A stretch of DNA of 64,000 nucleotides, from positions 620,001 to 684,000 of the forward strand of contig NZ_NEVL01000001.1 of NCBI RefSeq assembly GCF_002261335.1, in the 5' to 3' direction. Below the pieces are notes generated by a model, which worked only from the letters and a program-made list of their open reading frames with translations, did no database searches and was not told where the DNA came from. This DNA is from Bordetella genomosp. 1. Lineage in GTDB: Bacteria > Pseudomonadota > Gammaproteobacteria > Burkholderiales > Burkholderiaceae_B. The translations under genes were made by a program, and so were the position numbers. Position 1 is the stretch's first letter, and every line of letters begins with the position of its first letter. Shown here one piece after another: positions 35,635-44,735 of this stretch.

Positions 35635-36725
35635 TGAGCGCCGCGTCCTTCCTGGTCGTCAATGCGCGCCTGATCGATCCCGGCAGCGGTCTCGACCGCC
35701 CCGGCGCGCTGTGGGTCCGCGATGGCGTGATCGCGGCGCTGGGCGAGGTGCCTGCCGTGGCCGCTGCGGCGCCGGCGCGCGTCATCGATGCGCGCGGCCG
35801 CGCCCTGTTGCCCGGCCTGGTCGACCTCGGGTTCGGCCTGCCCGCCGATGCCGCCGATGCGCGGGCCCACCTGGCCGCCGCGGCGCGCGGCGGCGTGACG
35901 GCCGTGGTGTCGCCCGACCCGATGCGGGTGGCGGCGCGCGGCCTGCCGCGCATCCATGCGCCGCCCGCCGGCGTGGCCTGGCTGCGGCCGCACGACCCGG
36001 CCTTCGGCGCGGGCGTGGTGGCGGCCGGCGCCTATGCCACCCGGCTGGGCCTGGCCGGCCTGCCCGAGGCCGCCGAGGTCGCCGCCGTGCAGCGCGTGAT
36101 CGCCGCCGTGCGCACCGGCCGCGAGCCACACCATCTGGCCAGGCTGTCCACGGCGGCTGCGCTGGCGCAGGTGCGGCAGGCGCGCGCCGAGGGGCTGCCG
36201 CTGAGCTGCGACATCGGCATCAACCATCTCCATCTCACCGAGCTCGACATCGGCTTCTACGACGCCCACTGCCACCTGCGGCCCCCGTTGCGCACGCAAC
36301 GGGATCGCATGGCCCTGGCGCAGGGCCTGGCCGACGGCACGATCGCCGCGCTGGTCTCCGACCATACCGTGCTCGGCCCCGACGACAAGCTCGCGCCCTT
36401 CGCCGAGACCGTGCCCGGCGCCGCGGGCGCGGGCCTGCTGTTCTCGCTGGCCTATAAATGGGCGCGCGACAGCGGCCTGCCGCTGTCCCGGGCCCTGGCC
36501 TGCGTCACCAGCGGCCCGGCCGCGCTGGCCGGGCTGGCGGGCGGCCGGCTCGCCGTGGGCGCGCCGGCCGACCTGTGCCTGGCCGACCTCGACGACGACT
36601 GGCTGGCGCCGCCGGCCGCGCCGGGCGCAGGCATTGCCGCGACACCGTTCGCGGGTATGATGCAGCCCGGTCGCGTGTGTGCCACCTGGGTGGGTGGGCA
36701 TCCGGCCTGGGAGACCTCGTTTTGA
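35634..36725 (+). CDS. Dihydroorotase-like protein, non-catalytic and internally shortened
   Basis: 363 residues against ~425 for the non-catalytic dihydroorotase (pDHO, PyrX/PyrC') that normally supports ATCase in this group. The amidohydrolase fold shows in LVVNARLIDPGSGL, ARGRALLPGLVDLGFGLP, INHLHLTELDIGFYDAHCHLRPPLRTQRDR, and ALVSDHTVLGPDDKLAPFAE. The metal-binding HxH after PGLVDL is absent, and about 60 residues are missing after SPDPMRV (near residue 100) where pDHO has a barrel segment. Coupled to the ATCase-like gene by TGATG and to plsC by TTGA. Perhaps a structural partner of the preceding pseudoenzyme. Confidence 0.85.
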   Translation: MSAASFLVVNARLIDPGSGLDRPGALWVRDGVIAALGEVPAVAAAAPARVIDARGRALLPGLVDLGFGLPADAADARAHLAAAARGGVTAVVSPDPMRVAARGLPRIHAPPAGVAWLRPHDPAFGAGVVAAGAYATRLGLAGLPEAAEVAAVQRVIAAVRTGREPHHLARLSTAAALAQVRQARAEGLPLSCDIGINHLHLTELDIGFYDAHCHLRPPLRTQRDRMALAQGLADGTIAALVSDHTVLGPDDKLAPFAETVPGAAGAGLLFSLAYKWARDSGLPLSRALACVTSGPAALAGLAGGRLAVGAPADLCLADLDDDWLAPPAAPGAGIAATPFAGMMQPGRVCATWVGGHPAWETSF

Positions 36726-37462
36726 AACTGCTGCGTTTCATTGCCAGGGTGGCGCTGGTGTTGCCCTGGATCCTCTTCGGCCTGCTGTGCGTGAGCCTGG
36801 TGTACCGGGTGCTCGACGGCAACCGACGTGCCGCGCTCAATCGCTTCTGGTCGCGCGTGCTGATGCGCATGTGCGGCGTGCGGATGCACATCAGCGGCGA
36901 GCCGCGCCTGCAGGGCGCCGTGCTCTGGGTGGCCAACCACGTCTCCTGGATCGACATCTTCGTGGTCAACGCGGTGCGCGCCACCTCGTTCGTGGCCAAG
37001 GCGGAGATCCGCGCCTGGCCGGTGATCGGCTGGCTGGCGGCCGGGGCCGGCACGCTCTTCATCGAGCGCACCCAGCGCCACGCCGTGCATGCCATGGGCG
37101 AATCGATCCAGGCCTGTTTCGCGCGCGGTGAGGCGGTCGGCCTGTTTCCCGAAGGCACCACCACCGAGGGCCTGGACCTGCGGCCGTTCCACGCCAGCCT
37201 GTTCGAGCCGGCGCGCGTGGCCGACGTGGCCGTGCAGCCCGTGGTGCTGCGCTTCAAGCACCACGGCGAGCGCAGCGGTTTCGCGGCCTTCGTGGGCGAA
37301 GAAACCCTGGTCGCCAATCTCTGGCGCGTGCTCGGCGCCACCGGCATCTCGGTCGAGGTGGTGTTCCTGCCGGCGCTCGACACCCATCACGCCGACGGCA
37401 AGCCGTTCACCCGCCTCGAGGTGTCGCGCGCCGCGCGCGCCGCCATTCTCGAACGCCTCTGA
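36722..37462 (+). CDS. 1-acyl-sn-glycerol-3-phosphate acyltransferase (PlsC family)
   Basis: 246 residues; adds the second acyl chain in phosphatidic acid synthesis at the inner membrane. An N-terminal hydrophobic helix (residues ~5-28) is followed by the catalytic NHVSWIDIF (HX4D) and the FPEGTTTEG block. The start is a TTG overlapping the dihydroorotase-like stop by 4 bases; no ATG lies close enough to include the membrane helix. Ends just before a strong terminator. Confidence 0.92.
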   Translation: MKLLRFIARVALVLPWILFGLLCVSLVYRVLDGNRRAALNRFWSRVLMRMCGVRMHISGEPRLQGAVLWVANHVSWIDIFVVNAVRATSFVAKAEIRAWPVIGWLAAGAGTLFIERTQRHAVHAMGESIQACFARGEAVGLFPEGTTTEGLDLRPFHASLFEPARVADVAVQPVVLRFKHHGERSGFAAFVGEETLVANLWRVLGATGISVEVVFLPALDTHHADGKPFTRLEVSRAARAAILERL

Positions 37463-37479
37463 CGCGGCGCCGCGCCAAG

Positions 37480-37510
37480 AAAAAACCACGGCACGCCGTG
37501 GTTTTTTTTT
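37480..37510. terminator. Bidirectional Rho-independent terminator
   Basis: A-run, stem CCACGGC/GCCGTGG, then nine T. It is symmetrical, so it can end plsC on the plus strand and apaH on the minus strand. Confidence 0.93.
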
Positions 37511-37529
37511 CAGCGTCGCGCCGCGGTGT

Positions 37530-38363
37530 TCATTCGCCGCGCGGATCCTGCGACTGGGCGCAGCGGATCTGCACCAGCTTGCGGTCGTGCAGCCGCAGCG
37601 CGGTGAGCGAGCCGCCCCACACGCAGCCCGTGTCGAGGCAGACGAGGTGGGGGCGCACCAGCAGCCCGAGCGTGGACCAGTGTCCGAACACGATGGTCAC
37701 GTCGCGCGTGGCGCGGTTGGGCACGTCGAACCACGGCACCAGGCCGGCCGGCCAGGCGCCCGGCGCCACCTTGGTGGCGAACTCCATGTGGCCGTTGGGC
37801 GTGCACAGGCGGATGCGGGTGAGGGCGTTGATGATCACGCGCAGGCGCTTGCCGCCCTTGTGATCCTCTTTCCAGTTGGCCGGCTCGTTGCCATACATCT
37901 TCTGCAGGGCCTTCTGCCAGTTGGGGCCGCGCAGCGCGCGCTGGACCTCGTCGGCCAGCGCCAGCACCTTTTCCACGTCCCATTTGGCCAGCACGCCGGC
38001 ATGCACCATCAGGTGCTCGTGCTCGAAGTGCGCGAGCGGCCGATGACGCAGCCAGTCGATCAGGTCGGCGGCATCGGGCGCGCGCAGGATCTCGTCGAGC
38101 GTGTCCGACTTGGACGGCTTGCGCACCCCGGCCGCCGCGGCCAGCAGATGCAGGTCGTGGTTGCCCAGCACCGAGACGGCGCGATCGCCCAGCGCGATGA
38201 TGCGGCGCAGGGTCTCGAGCGACTGCGGGCCGCGGTTGACCAGGTCGCCCGCAAACCAGAAGCGCGCGTCGGGGTCGGCCGCCACGTCGGGGTGGGCGAG
38301 CAATTGATCCAGCGATGCGCAGCAACCCTGCACATCGCCAATCATCCAGATGCTGCCTGTCAT
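37530..38363 (-). CDS. apaH: Symmetrical bis(5'-nucleosyl)-tetraphosphatase
   Basis: 277 residues, metallophosphatase that splits Ap4A into two [33 protein letters not shown] and LMVHAGVL contain the metal ligands; [10 protein letters not shown] completes the family set. ATG overlaps the lptG stop by 4 bases. Confidence 0.95.
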   Translation of the reverse strand: MTGSIWMIGDVQGCCASLDQLLAHPDVAADPDARFWFAGDLVNRGPQSLETLRRIIALGDRAVSVLGNHDLHLLAAAAGVRKPSKSDTLDEILRAPDAADLIDWLRHRPLAHFEHEHLMVHAGVLAKWDVEKVLALADEVQRALRGPNWQKALQKMYGNEPANWKEDHKGGKRLRVIINALTRIRLCTPNGHMEFATKVAPGAWPAGLVPWFDVPNRATRDVTIVFGHWSTLGLLVRPHLVCLDTGCVWGGSLTALRLHDRKLVQIRCAQSQDPRGE

Positions 38364-39538
38364 ACCGGGACTTTTCTCCAGGGCCAGCGGCGCTCCATGA
38401 AGCGCGAGATCGCGTGGCGGTATTCCATGAGGATGAGCGCGCCGAGCGCGAGCGTCAGCGCGGCGACGTTGGGGCCCAGCGCCGTGAGCCAGGGCGGCCA
38501 GCGGTTGAGCATGCCGACGTTGAGCGCGAGCTGGTTCACCATGAAGAACGCCACCCCGAGCAGGATGCCGATGAAGACCTTGGCACCGACGCCGCCGCGG
38601 CGCGTCTGCATGAAGCCGATCGGCGCGGCGATGGTGATCATCACCAGCAGCGTGAACGGGTAGACGAACTTGCGCCACAGCGCGACCACCTGGCGGTCGG
38701 CCTGGAGCTGGTTGTTGTGCAGGTAATCGATGTAGTCGATCAGCGTGGCGAGCGACATGCGTTCCGGTGTCAGCACGCGCGCCAGCAGGCGTTCGCCGTT
38801 GAGCGTGGTGTCGAGCCGCAGGTCGGGCACCTTCACCACCGACGCGGGCGGGCGCTCGGGCGGCTTGCCGTTGGCGAGCGCCTCGGCGGCCTGTGCGTCG
38901 ATGCGGGTCTCGGTGACGTTGGTGAGCACCAGGTCGCCATCCTGGAAGCGGCCGTCGCTGGCCTGGGCCAGGCTCTGCAGTTCGAGATTGGGCTTGAGCT
39001 CGAACAAGGTCACGTCCTTCACCTCGCCATTGCCCAGCAGCGTCTTGATGTTGATCACCCGCGTGCCGCCCGAGCCGGTGGGTTCCTTGAACCAGTAGCC
39101 GCTGTTCAGGCGGCCGCCGCCGGCCTTGCCGCGCAGCGTCAGGGAGGCTTCGCCGCTCTTGATCTCGGCGATCGGGGTGACGAATTCGGAAAGCAGGGTC
39201 GCGCCGATCATCAGCGGGATCGTGATGAGCCAGAGCATGCGCATCAGGCGCATGCCGCTCACGCCCGAGACGCGCAGGATGACGAGTTCGTTACGCTGGG
39301 CCAGGCCGGCGAGCGCCAGGATGGCGCCGATCAGCAGGCCGATGGGCAGCAGGTCGTAGAGGCGCGTGGGCAGGGCCAGGCCCTGCATGTAGAACAGTGC
39401 CCACATGCTGAACTTTTCCCCGACGCTGTCGAGGTCGTCGACCAGCGCGAAGAACGTGAACAGCCCCAGCAGGGCCAGAAGGACCACTGCGCAGGAGCGA
39501 TAGATCTCGCGGGCCAGGTAACGGCGGGCAGTACGCAT
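38360..39538 (-). CDS. lptG: LPS export ABC transporter permease LptG
   Basis: 392 residues from ATG 39538 ([15 protein letters not shown]); the frame is open to 39586 via a GTG, without an RBS. Six hydrophobic helices in two sets of three (N-terminal ~110 residues, C-terminal ~110) flank a periplasmic beta-jellyroll. [15 protein letters not shown] is the cytoplasmic coupling helix that meets LptB. It lifts LPS from the inner membrane with LptB2F. The partner lptF, usually adjacent, is not here: the preceding gene is mtgA. Confidence 0.93.
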   Translation of the reverse strand: MRTARRYLAREIYRSCAVVLLALLGLFTFFALVDDLDSVGEKFSMWALFYMQGLALPTRLYDLLPIGLLIGAILALAGLAQRNELVILRVSGVSGMRLMRMLWLITIPLMIGATLLSEFVTPIAEIKSGEASLTLRGKAGGGRLNSGYWFKEPTGSGGTRVINIKTLLGNGEVKDVTLFELKPNLELQSLAQASDGRFQDGDLVLTNVTETRIDAQAAEALANGKPPERPPASVVKVPDLRLDTTLNGERLLARVLTPERMSLATLIDYIDYLHNNQLQADRQVVALWRKFVYPFTLLVMITIAAPIGFMQTRRGGVGAKVFIGILLGVAFFMVNQLALNVGMLNRWPPWLTALGPNVAALTLALGALILMEYRHAISRFMERRWPWRKVPV

Positions 39539-39620
39539 GAATCGAGGAACCGGTGGGACGCGCTTTCTTGGTGACGCGTAAAACACGACAGCTTAACAAA
39601 TAAGAGCCACGCCCGGCCCC

Positions 39621-40358
39621 TCAGGGGATCTCCACCATGCGCATGCGCCGCTGCAGCGTGGCGGTGCGCGAGTTCAGGTAGCCGGTGTAGCGATGCTTGT
39701 CATAGTAGCGGGGATTGGGCAGCATCGCGGCCAGCCGGGCCGCCTGGGCCGCGCCCAGGTTCGCCGCGCTGGTGTTGTAGTAATGCCGCGCCGCGGCCTC
39801 GGCACCGAACACCCCCACGCCCCATTCGGCGACGTTGAGGTAGAGCTCGAGGATGCGCTCCTTGCTCATCACCCGTTCGATCATGAAGGTCAGGATCAGC
39901 TCCTGGCCCTTGCGCGCGTAGCTGCGCGAGCTCGACAGGAACAGGTTCTTGGCGAGCTGCTGGGTGATGGTGGAGCCGCCGCGCACGCGCGCGCTGCCGC
40001 TCGACTCCTGCTTCTGGTTGTATTCCCAGGCCTTGCGGATGGCATCCCACTCCACGCCGTCGTGCTCGGTGAAGTTGGCGTCTTCCGACGCGATCACCGC
40101 CTGCTTGAGATTGCGGTTGATCTTGTCGTAGGGCACCCAGGTGTACTCGAGCTTGACCTCGGGGTCCTGCTCTCGCAGGCGCGAGAGCTCCTGGCGCATG
40201 ATGGCCGAGCTGCCCGGCTCGCGGTACGCATACCAGACCACCATGCAGAACATCCACAGCTGATAGAGGATGAACAGGCAGGCGAGCCCCATCACGATCG
40301 CGGTGGACACGCGCCACCAGTTCAGGCCTCGGCCGCGGGACGAGCGGGCGGCAGCCAT
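39621..40358 (-). CDS. mtgA: Monofunctional biosynthetic peptidoglycan transglycosylase
   Basis: 245 residues, family GT51. One N-terminal membrane helix (residues ~17-43), then the catalytic Glu in IASEDANFTEHDGVEWDAI, RGGSTITQQLAKNLFL, KGQELILTFMIE and RILELYLNVAEWG. Polymerises lipid II in the periplasm. No transpeptidase domain. Lies 5 bases from aroE. Confidence 0.95.
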   Translation of the reverse strand: MAAARSSRGRGLNWWRVSTAIVMGLACLFILYQLWMFCMVVWYAYREPGSSAIMRQELSRLREQDPEVKLEYTWVPYDKINRNLKQAVIASEDANFTEHDGVEWDAIRKAWEYNQKQESSGSARVRGGSTITQQLAKNLFLSSSRSYARKGQELILTFMIERVMSKERILELYLNVAEWGVGVFGAEAAARHYYNTSAANLGAAQAARLAAMLPNPRYYDKHRYTGYLNSRTATLQRRMRMVEIP

Positions 40359-40363
40359 GCCGC

Positions 40364-41230
40364 TCAGGCCTCCTGCGCCAGCAGCGCCGCCCGCAGCTGG
40401 GTCAGCACCGGCGCGGGGTCGGGCCGCACGCCGTGCCAGAGATAGAAGCTCTCGGCCGCCTGGCCGACCAGCATCCCCAGGCCATCGGCCGTCAGCGCGG
40501 CGCCGTCGGCGTGCGCCTGGCGCAGGAAGGCGGTGGGGTGGGCGCCATACATCATGTCGTAGGCCAGCGCGTCCGGCGCATAGAGGCCGGGCGGCAGGTC
40601 CGGCGCGGCGCCGGTCAGGCCGCTGGCGGTGGCGTTGATCACCACGTCCCAGCCGCCCTCCCGGCCGGCCTCGGCCAGGGTGCCCGCGCTGATGCCGGTG
40701 GCCGCGAGCGCGCCGTTCACGTTCCAGTCGTTGACCAGCTCGCGGGCGCGTTCCGCGGTCCGGTTCACGACCCGGATGCGCGCGCAACCAGCCTGGGCGA
40801 GCGGCTGCAGCACGCCGCGCGCGGCGCCACCGGCGCCCACCAGCAGCACGCTGGCGCCGTCGAGGCGGGCGCCGAGGCGGCGCAGGTCGCTCACCAGGCC
40901 CACGCCGTCGGTGTTGCAGCCGTACACCTCGCCGTCGCGCCACCACAGCGTGTTGACCGCGCCGGCCAGGCGCGCGCGATCGCTGAGGTGGTGGCGCGCC
41001 AGCGCATAGGCCTCCTGCTTGAACGGCACGGTCACGTTGAGCCCGGCGCCGCCCTGGTCCATGAAGGCCTGCACCGTGGCCGCGAAGCCGTCCACCGGCG
41101 CCAGCAGCCGGTCGTAGCGCAGCGCCACGCCGGTCTGTTCGGCGAACACGGCATGAATCTGCGGCGAGCGGCTGTGGGCGATGGGATTGCCCACCACGGC
41201 GTAGAGCGGAATCGCGGAGTCCTGGGTCAT
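40364..41230 (-). CDS. aroE: Shikimate dehydrogenase (NADP)
   Basis: 288 residues; reduces 3-dehydroshikimate. VVGNPIAHSRSPQIH binds substrate, NVTVPFKQEA contains the catalytic Lys, NTDGVGL follows, VGAGGAARGVL binds NADP with NRTAERA as the phosphate-binding motif. Overlaps the TonB-like gene by 4 bases. Confidence 0.95.
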   Translation of the reverse strand: MTQDSAIPLYAVVGNPIAHSRSPQIHAVFAEQTGVALRYDRLLAPVDGFAATVQAFMDQGGAGLNVTVPFKQEAYALARHHLSDRARLAGAVNTLWWRDGEVYGCNTDGVGLVSDLRRLGARLDGASVLLVGAGGAARGVLQPLAQAGCARIRVVNRTAERARELVNDWNVNGALAATGISAGTLAEAGREGGWDVVINATASGLTGAAPDLPPGLYAPDALAYDMMYGAHPTAFLRQAHADGAALTADGLGMLVGQAAESFYLWHGVRPDPAPVLTQLRAALLAQEA

Positions 41231-42150
41231 GGCGCGGAGGTTTCCAGAGTGTCGTTGACGAAATGCCAGGTGCGCGTGATCACGAGCTCGTCGGTGGTGC
41301 GCGCGATGTCGGGCGGGAAGGGCGCGAAGGGCGCCGCGAGCTGCACGATGCGGCGCGCCGCCTGGTTCAGCACGGCGTGTTCCGAGGGCTGGTCGATGTC
41401 GAACCCGGCGAGCGTGCCGTCGGCGCGCACGATCACGGTGATACGCAGCTTGCCATAGATCCTGCCTCGGGCCTGGTCCGGGAAATGCTGCGTGCCGATG
41501 GTTTCCACCCGGGTGCGCCAGGCGTCGAGATAGGCGGCGTAGGGCGAGGCCTGCGCGGAGGGCGCCACGAAGCTGCGGCGCGGCTGGGCGTTGTAGGCCT
41601 GCACGCGCGCCGCCAGCGCGGCGACCTGGGCGTTCTGCACCACGCCGGGCTGGTCCTGCGGCGCGTCGCCCGGCTGGGACGACTCGTCCCAGGGATGCAC
41701 CGGGGTGCGCTCGGTCGCGCCCGCGTCGCGCGATTGCAGCTGCGTGAGCAGGCGCAGTTGTTCGGCTTCGAGCTGGGCCTGGCGCTGGCGCATGGCCTCG
41801 AGCACGATGGTGTCGGGGGAGTCGCCGGTGCGCGGCAGCGGGGTGGTGGCCAGGCCGCGCTCGGCATTGCCGCCGCCATCGACGTCGGTCTGGGCCAGCA
41901 CCTGCGCCTGCACCGGCGCGGTGGGCGTGTGGGCATTGACCAGCGCCACCTCGAGGCTGGCCGGCACGGGCCGGGCGGGCGCGCTCGCGCCCCAGCGCCA
42001 CGCCAGCAGGCCGGCGTGCACCAACAGGGAGATGGCCGTGGCGACCAGCAGATAGTGCTGGGCGGGAGCGCCCAGCCAGCGCCAGAAGCGACCCGGCGGC
42101 GAGGACGGGGATCGGGAGCGTTGCACGCTGCCGATTTTAGCCCCAGCCAT
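41227..42150 (-). CDS. TonB-like energy transducer
   Basis: 307 residues. One N-terminal membrane helix (about 33-51, LLVATAISLLVHAGLLAW, with the His typical of TonB), a central linker with a probable coiled coil (MRQRQAQLEAEQLRLLTQLQ) and a TonB C-terminal domain (YLDAWRTRVETIG, GKLRITVIVRADGTLAGFDI). No neighbouring exbB/exbD or receptor. The Pro-rich region is shorter than in classical TonB. Confidence 0.85.
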   Translation of the reverse strand: MAGAKIGSVQRSRSPSSPPGRFWRWLGAPAQHYLLVATAISLLVHAGLLAWRWGASAPARPVPASLEVALVNAHTPTAPVQAQVLAQTDVDGGGNAERGLATTPLPRTGDSPDTIVLEAMRQRQAQLEAEQLRLLTQLQSRDAGATERTPVHPWDESSQPGDAPQDQPGVVQNAQVAALAARVQAYNAQPRRSFVAPSAQASPYAAYLDAWRTRVETIGTQHFPDQARGRIYGKLRITVIVRADGTLAGFDIDQPSEHAVLNQAARRIVQLAAPFAPFPPDIARTTDELVITRTWHFVNDTLETSAP

Positions 42151-42171
42151 GCGACCGCCGGCGCCCCGCCA

Positions 42172-44058
42172 TCAGGCCTCGACCGTGCCGAGGTAGCGGC
42201 AGTCGATCTCGAGCGTGAGCTCGTCGCTGCCCAGGATGTCGATCTCGACGGCGGTGCCGCGTTCGAGCTCGGGCAGGCCGCCGACCCGGGTGACCAGGGG
42301 GGCGTTGCCCAATCGGACCAAGTCTTCGCGCAGCACGTGGGCCACGCAGCGCGTGACGTTGTTCTGCTTGAGCCAGCGCAGCACCCAGTAGCGCTCCATC
42401 GCGCTCTGGAACTCGGCCCAGGCGGTGTATTGCGCGTCGAAGGCGCCGATGATGGCGAACAGGTCGGCATCCTTGGGCTTGAACGGCGCCACCAGGCGCG
42501 CCGACACGCCGTGCTCCACGGCGGCGATGAGCTGCCACTGGTTCACCAGGTCGACGTAGCGGCGCAGCGGCGAGGTGCTCCAGGCGTACTGCGGCACGCC
42601 GATGGCCTCGTGGGGCAGCGCCTGGGTGCTCATGCGCACCCGGCCGGCCTGTTGCGAGCGGTAGATGCCCGGCACGCCGTGCTGGTGCAGCAGGCCGCCC
42701 CAGGTGTTGTTGGCCAGGATCATGTACTCGGCCACCATGCGGTCCAGCGGGGCATTGCGCTGGCGCGGCACCAGCCGCACGATGGTGTCCGGATCGTCGG
42801 GGTTGCCGTCGAGATAGAAGCTGTACTCGACGCGCGAGTTGTTTTCGGGCTTGCCGCGCACCGCCTCGCGCTGGGCGCTCAGGTGCTGGGCCAGGCGCCA
42901 CAGCGGACGCAGCCAGTGGCCGTAGGGCAGGGGTGCGTCCGGATCGGCCAGCGCCGCCTCCGTGATCTCGGTGTCGAGCGTGTTGTGGCGCAGGTTCTCG
43001 CGCACCACGATGCGCTCGAGGCGGGTCTCGGTGGCGCTGATCTCGCCGGTGGCGAGGTCGGCGGTCACATAGAGCGAGAGCGCGGGCACCTCGCGCCCGG
43101 CGTCGAGCGAGAAAGCCTGGATCACGTTGTCCGGCTGCATCGGGATCTTGTCGCCCGGCATGTAGACGGTCGACAGGCGGGCACGCGCCAGCTTGTCGAG
43201 CTCGCCGCCGCGCGTCACCGACAGGCCGGGCGCCGCCACGTGGATGCCGATGCGCACCAGGTCACCTTCGAGCGGAGTGACCGACAGCGCGTCGTCGATC
43301 TCGGTGGTCGTCACGTCGTCCACCGAATAGATCTCGGCGTCGGCCAGGGGCAGCTCGCGCTCGATCGGGGGGATCTCGACGTCGGGGAAGCCCACGCCGC
43401 GCGGGAAGTTCACGGCCAGGAAGCGGCGCTTGTGCAGGGCCAGCGGATGCGGCCAGGCGCCCAGGTCCAGCAGCAGCCGCTCGGGGCTCTTCTGCAGGCG
43501 GGCGCAGGCGGCGTCGAGCGCCTTCCACTGCATGGTGTTCTTGTCGGGCCGCACCACCAGCGCCTCGGCCATCTGCGCGATTTCCTCGGGCAGCTGGCCG
43601 GCGGCCATCTGGTCGACCCAGGCGTCCTGCTGTTCGGCCTGGCGCTGCTTCTTCTCGATGGCGGCCAGGGCGGCGGCCAGGATGTCGGGCGGGGCGGGGC
43701 GATACTGGCCGCGACCGCGGCGATGGAAGTAGGCCGGTGCGCCGTGCAGGCGCATCAGGATGGCGGCCTGCTCCACCGCGTTCGGGGCGTGGCCGAAGTA
43801 GTCGGCGGCGAGCGCCGGCGAGTCGAACTCTTCCTGCGGCGCGCATTCCCACAGGAATTGCAGATCGATGTCCTCGGCCATGACCTGGGCCTGGCTCATC
43901 AGCGCGGCGGGGTCGGGCGAGGCGAAATTGAAGAGGGTGCTGTTGCGCTTGATCTTGCTGCGCTTGCCCGACTCCGACTCCACCTGCAGGCTGGCGTCGG
44001 TCTCCGACATGATCTTGCCGGCCTTGAAACTGCCGTCATCTTCGTAAAACACGTACAT
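42172..44058 (-). CDS. Ribonuclease II/R family exoribonuclease
   Basis: 628 residues. Catalytic RNB domain from about residue 230: DDVTTTEIDDALSV and IGIHVAAPG contain the metal-binding aspartates, YMILANNTWG and YAWSTSPLRRYVDLVNQWQL are late family blocks. The N-terminal third lacks the canonical cold-shock motifs and matches the shorter RNase II-like form typical of this order. 3'-to-5' RNA degradation in the cytoplasm. Confidence 0.92.
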   Translation of the reverse strand: MYVFYEDDGSFKAGKIMSETDASLQVESESGKRSKIKRNSTLFNFASPDPAALMSQAQVMAEDIDLQFLWECAPQEEFDSPALAADYFGHAPNAVEQAAILMRLHGAPAYFHRRGRGQYRPAPPDILAAALAAIEKKQRQAEQQDAWVDQMAAGQLPEEIAQMAEALVVRPDKNTMQWKALDAACARLQKSPERLLLDLGAWPHPLALHKRRFLAVNFPRGVGFPDVEIPPIERELPLADAEIYSVDDVTTTEIDDALSVTPLEGDLVRIGIHVAAPGLSVTRGGELDKLARARLSTVYMPGDKIPMQPDNVIQAFSLDAGREVPALSLYVTADLATGEISATETRLERIVVRENLRHNTLDTEITEAALADPDAPLPYGHWLRPLWRLAQHLSAQREAVRGKPENNSRVEYSFYLDGNPDDPDTIVRLVPRQRNAPLDRMVAEYMILANNTWGGLLHQHGVPGIYRSQQAGRVRMSTQALPHEAIGVPQYAWSTSPLRRYVDLVNQWQLIAAVEHGVSARLVAPFKPKDADLFAIIGAFDAQYTAWAEFQSAMERYWVLRWLKQNNVTRCVAHVLREDLVRLGNAPLVTRVGGLPELERGTAVEIDILGSDELTLEIDCRYLGTVEA

Positions 44059-44111
44059 ATTGAGGGGTCCATCGGGCCGGGCGGGCCGCGCGCTGTGTCT
44101 TGAGGCGGGTG

Positions 44112-44717
44112 TTATCGGTGGGGGCTGGCCAGCGCGAAATCAAGCACCTCGTCGAGGTGATCTGCGAAATCCGAGAGGCCGTGATCGCTGCCTTCGATGA
44201 TGCGCTGGCGGCAAGCGCGGAAGCGGTCACGCATCTCTCGCCAGTCCAGCACCTCGTCGCCGGTGGCGGCAATCAGGAAATAACGGTCGGGGCGGGTGAT
44301 CTCCGCCACGTCCAGCGCCTTCAGCTCGTCCACGTACTCGGGGCGGAAGATGAAAGGCGCGTCGGAATGATACATGCGGTGCTCGCCGACCTGGGTCGCG
44401 AGGTCGCGCGCCGCATGGACGGCCGGGTTCAACAGCACCGCCTTGCACCCGAGCCGCTCGGCCGCCCAGGTGGCGTAATAGCCCCCGAGCGACGAGCCGA
44501 TCACGGTGAGGTCGGCGGGGTCGCCATCCGGCACCAGCAACCGGGCCGCCTCGGCCGCGATCAGCGCCGCGGCCTCGGCCGGGCTGGCCGGCAGTTGCGG
44601 GCCGGACCACTGCCGCGTCAGGCCGCGCGCCTGCATCGCCTGCGCCATCAGCCGGCCCTTGAACGAGTCGGGCGAGGAGCGGAAACCGTGCAGGTAGAGG
44701 ATGCGGGCGGAGGTCAT
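44112..44717 (-). CDS. YqiA/YcfP-type esterase
   Basis: 201 residues, small alpha/beta hydrolase. YLHGFRSSPDSFK starts the fold, nucleophile in VIGSSLGGYYATWAAE, Asp in AATGDEVLDW, His in EGSDHGLSDF. The family (UPF0227) contains E. coli YqiA; natural substrate unknown. Between rnb and mpl, same strand, 18 bases from mpl. Confidence 0.92.
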   Translation of the reverse strand: MTSARILYLHGFRSSPDSFKGRLMAQAMQARGLTRQWSGPQLPASPAEAAALIAAEAARLLVPDGDPADLTVIGSSLGGYYATWAAERLGCKAVLLNPAVHAARDLATQVGEHRMYHSDAPFIFRPEYVDELKALDVAEITRPDRYFLIAATGDEVLDWREMRDRFRACRQRIIEGSDHGLSDFADHLDEVLDFALASPHR

Positions 44718-44735
44718 AAGTGCGTTTCCGGGTGT

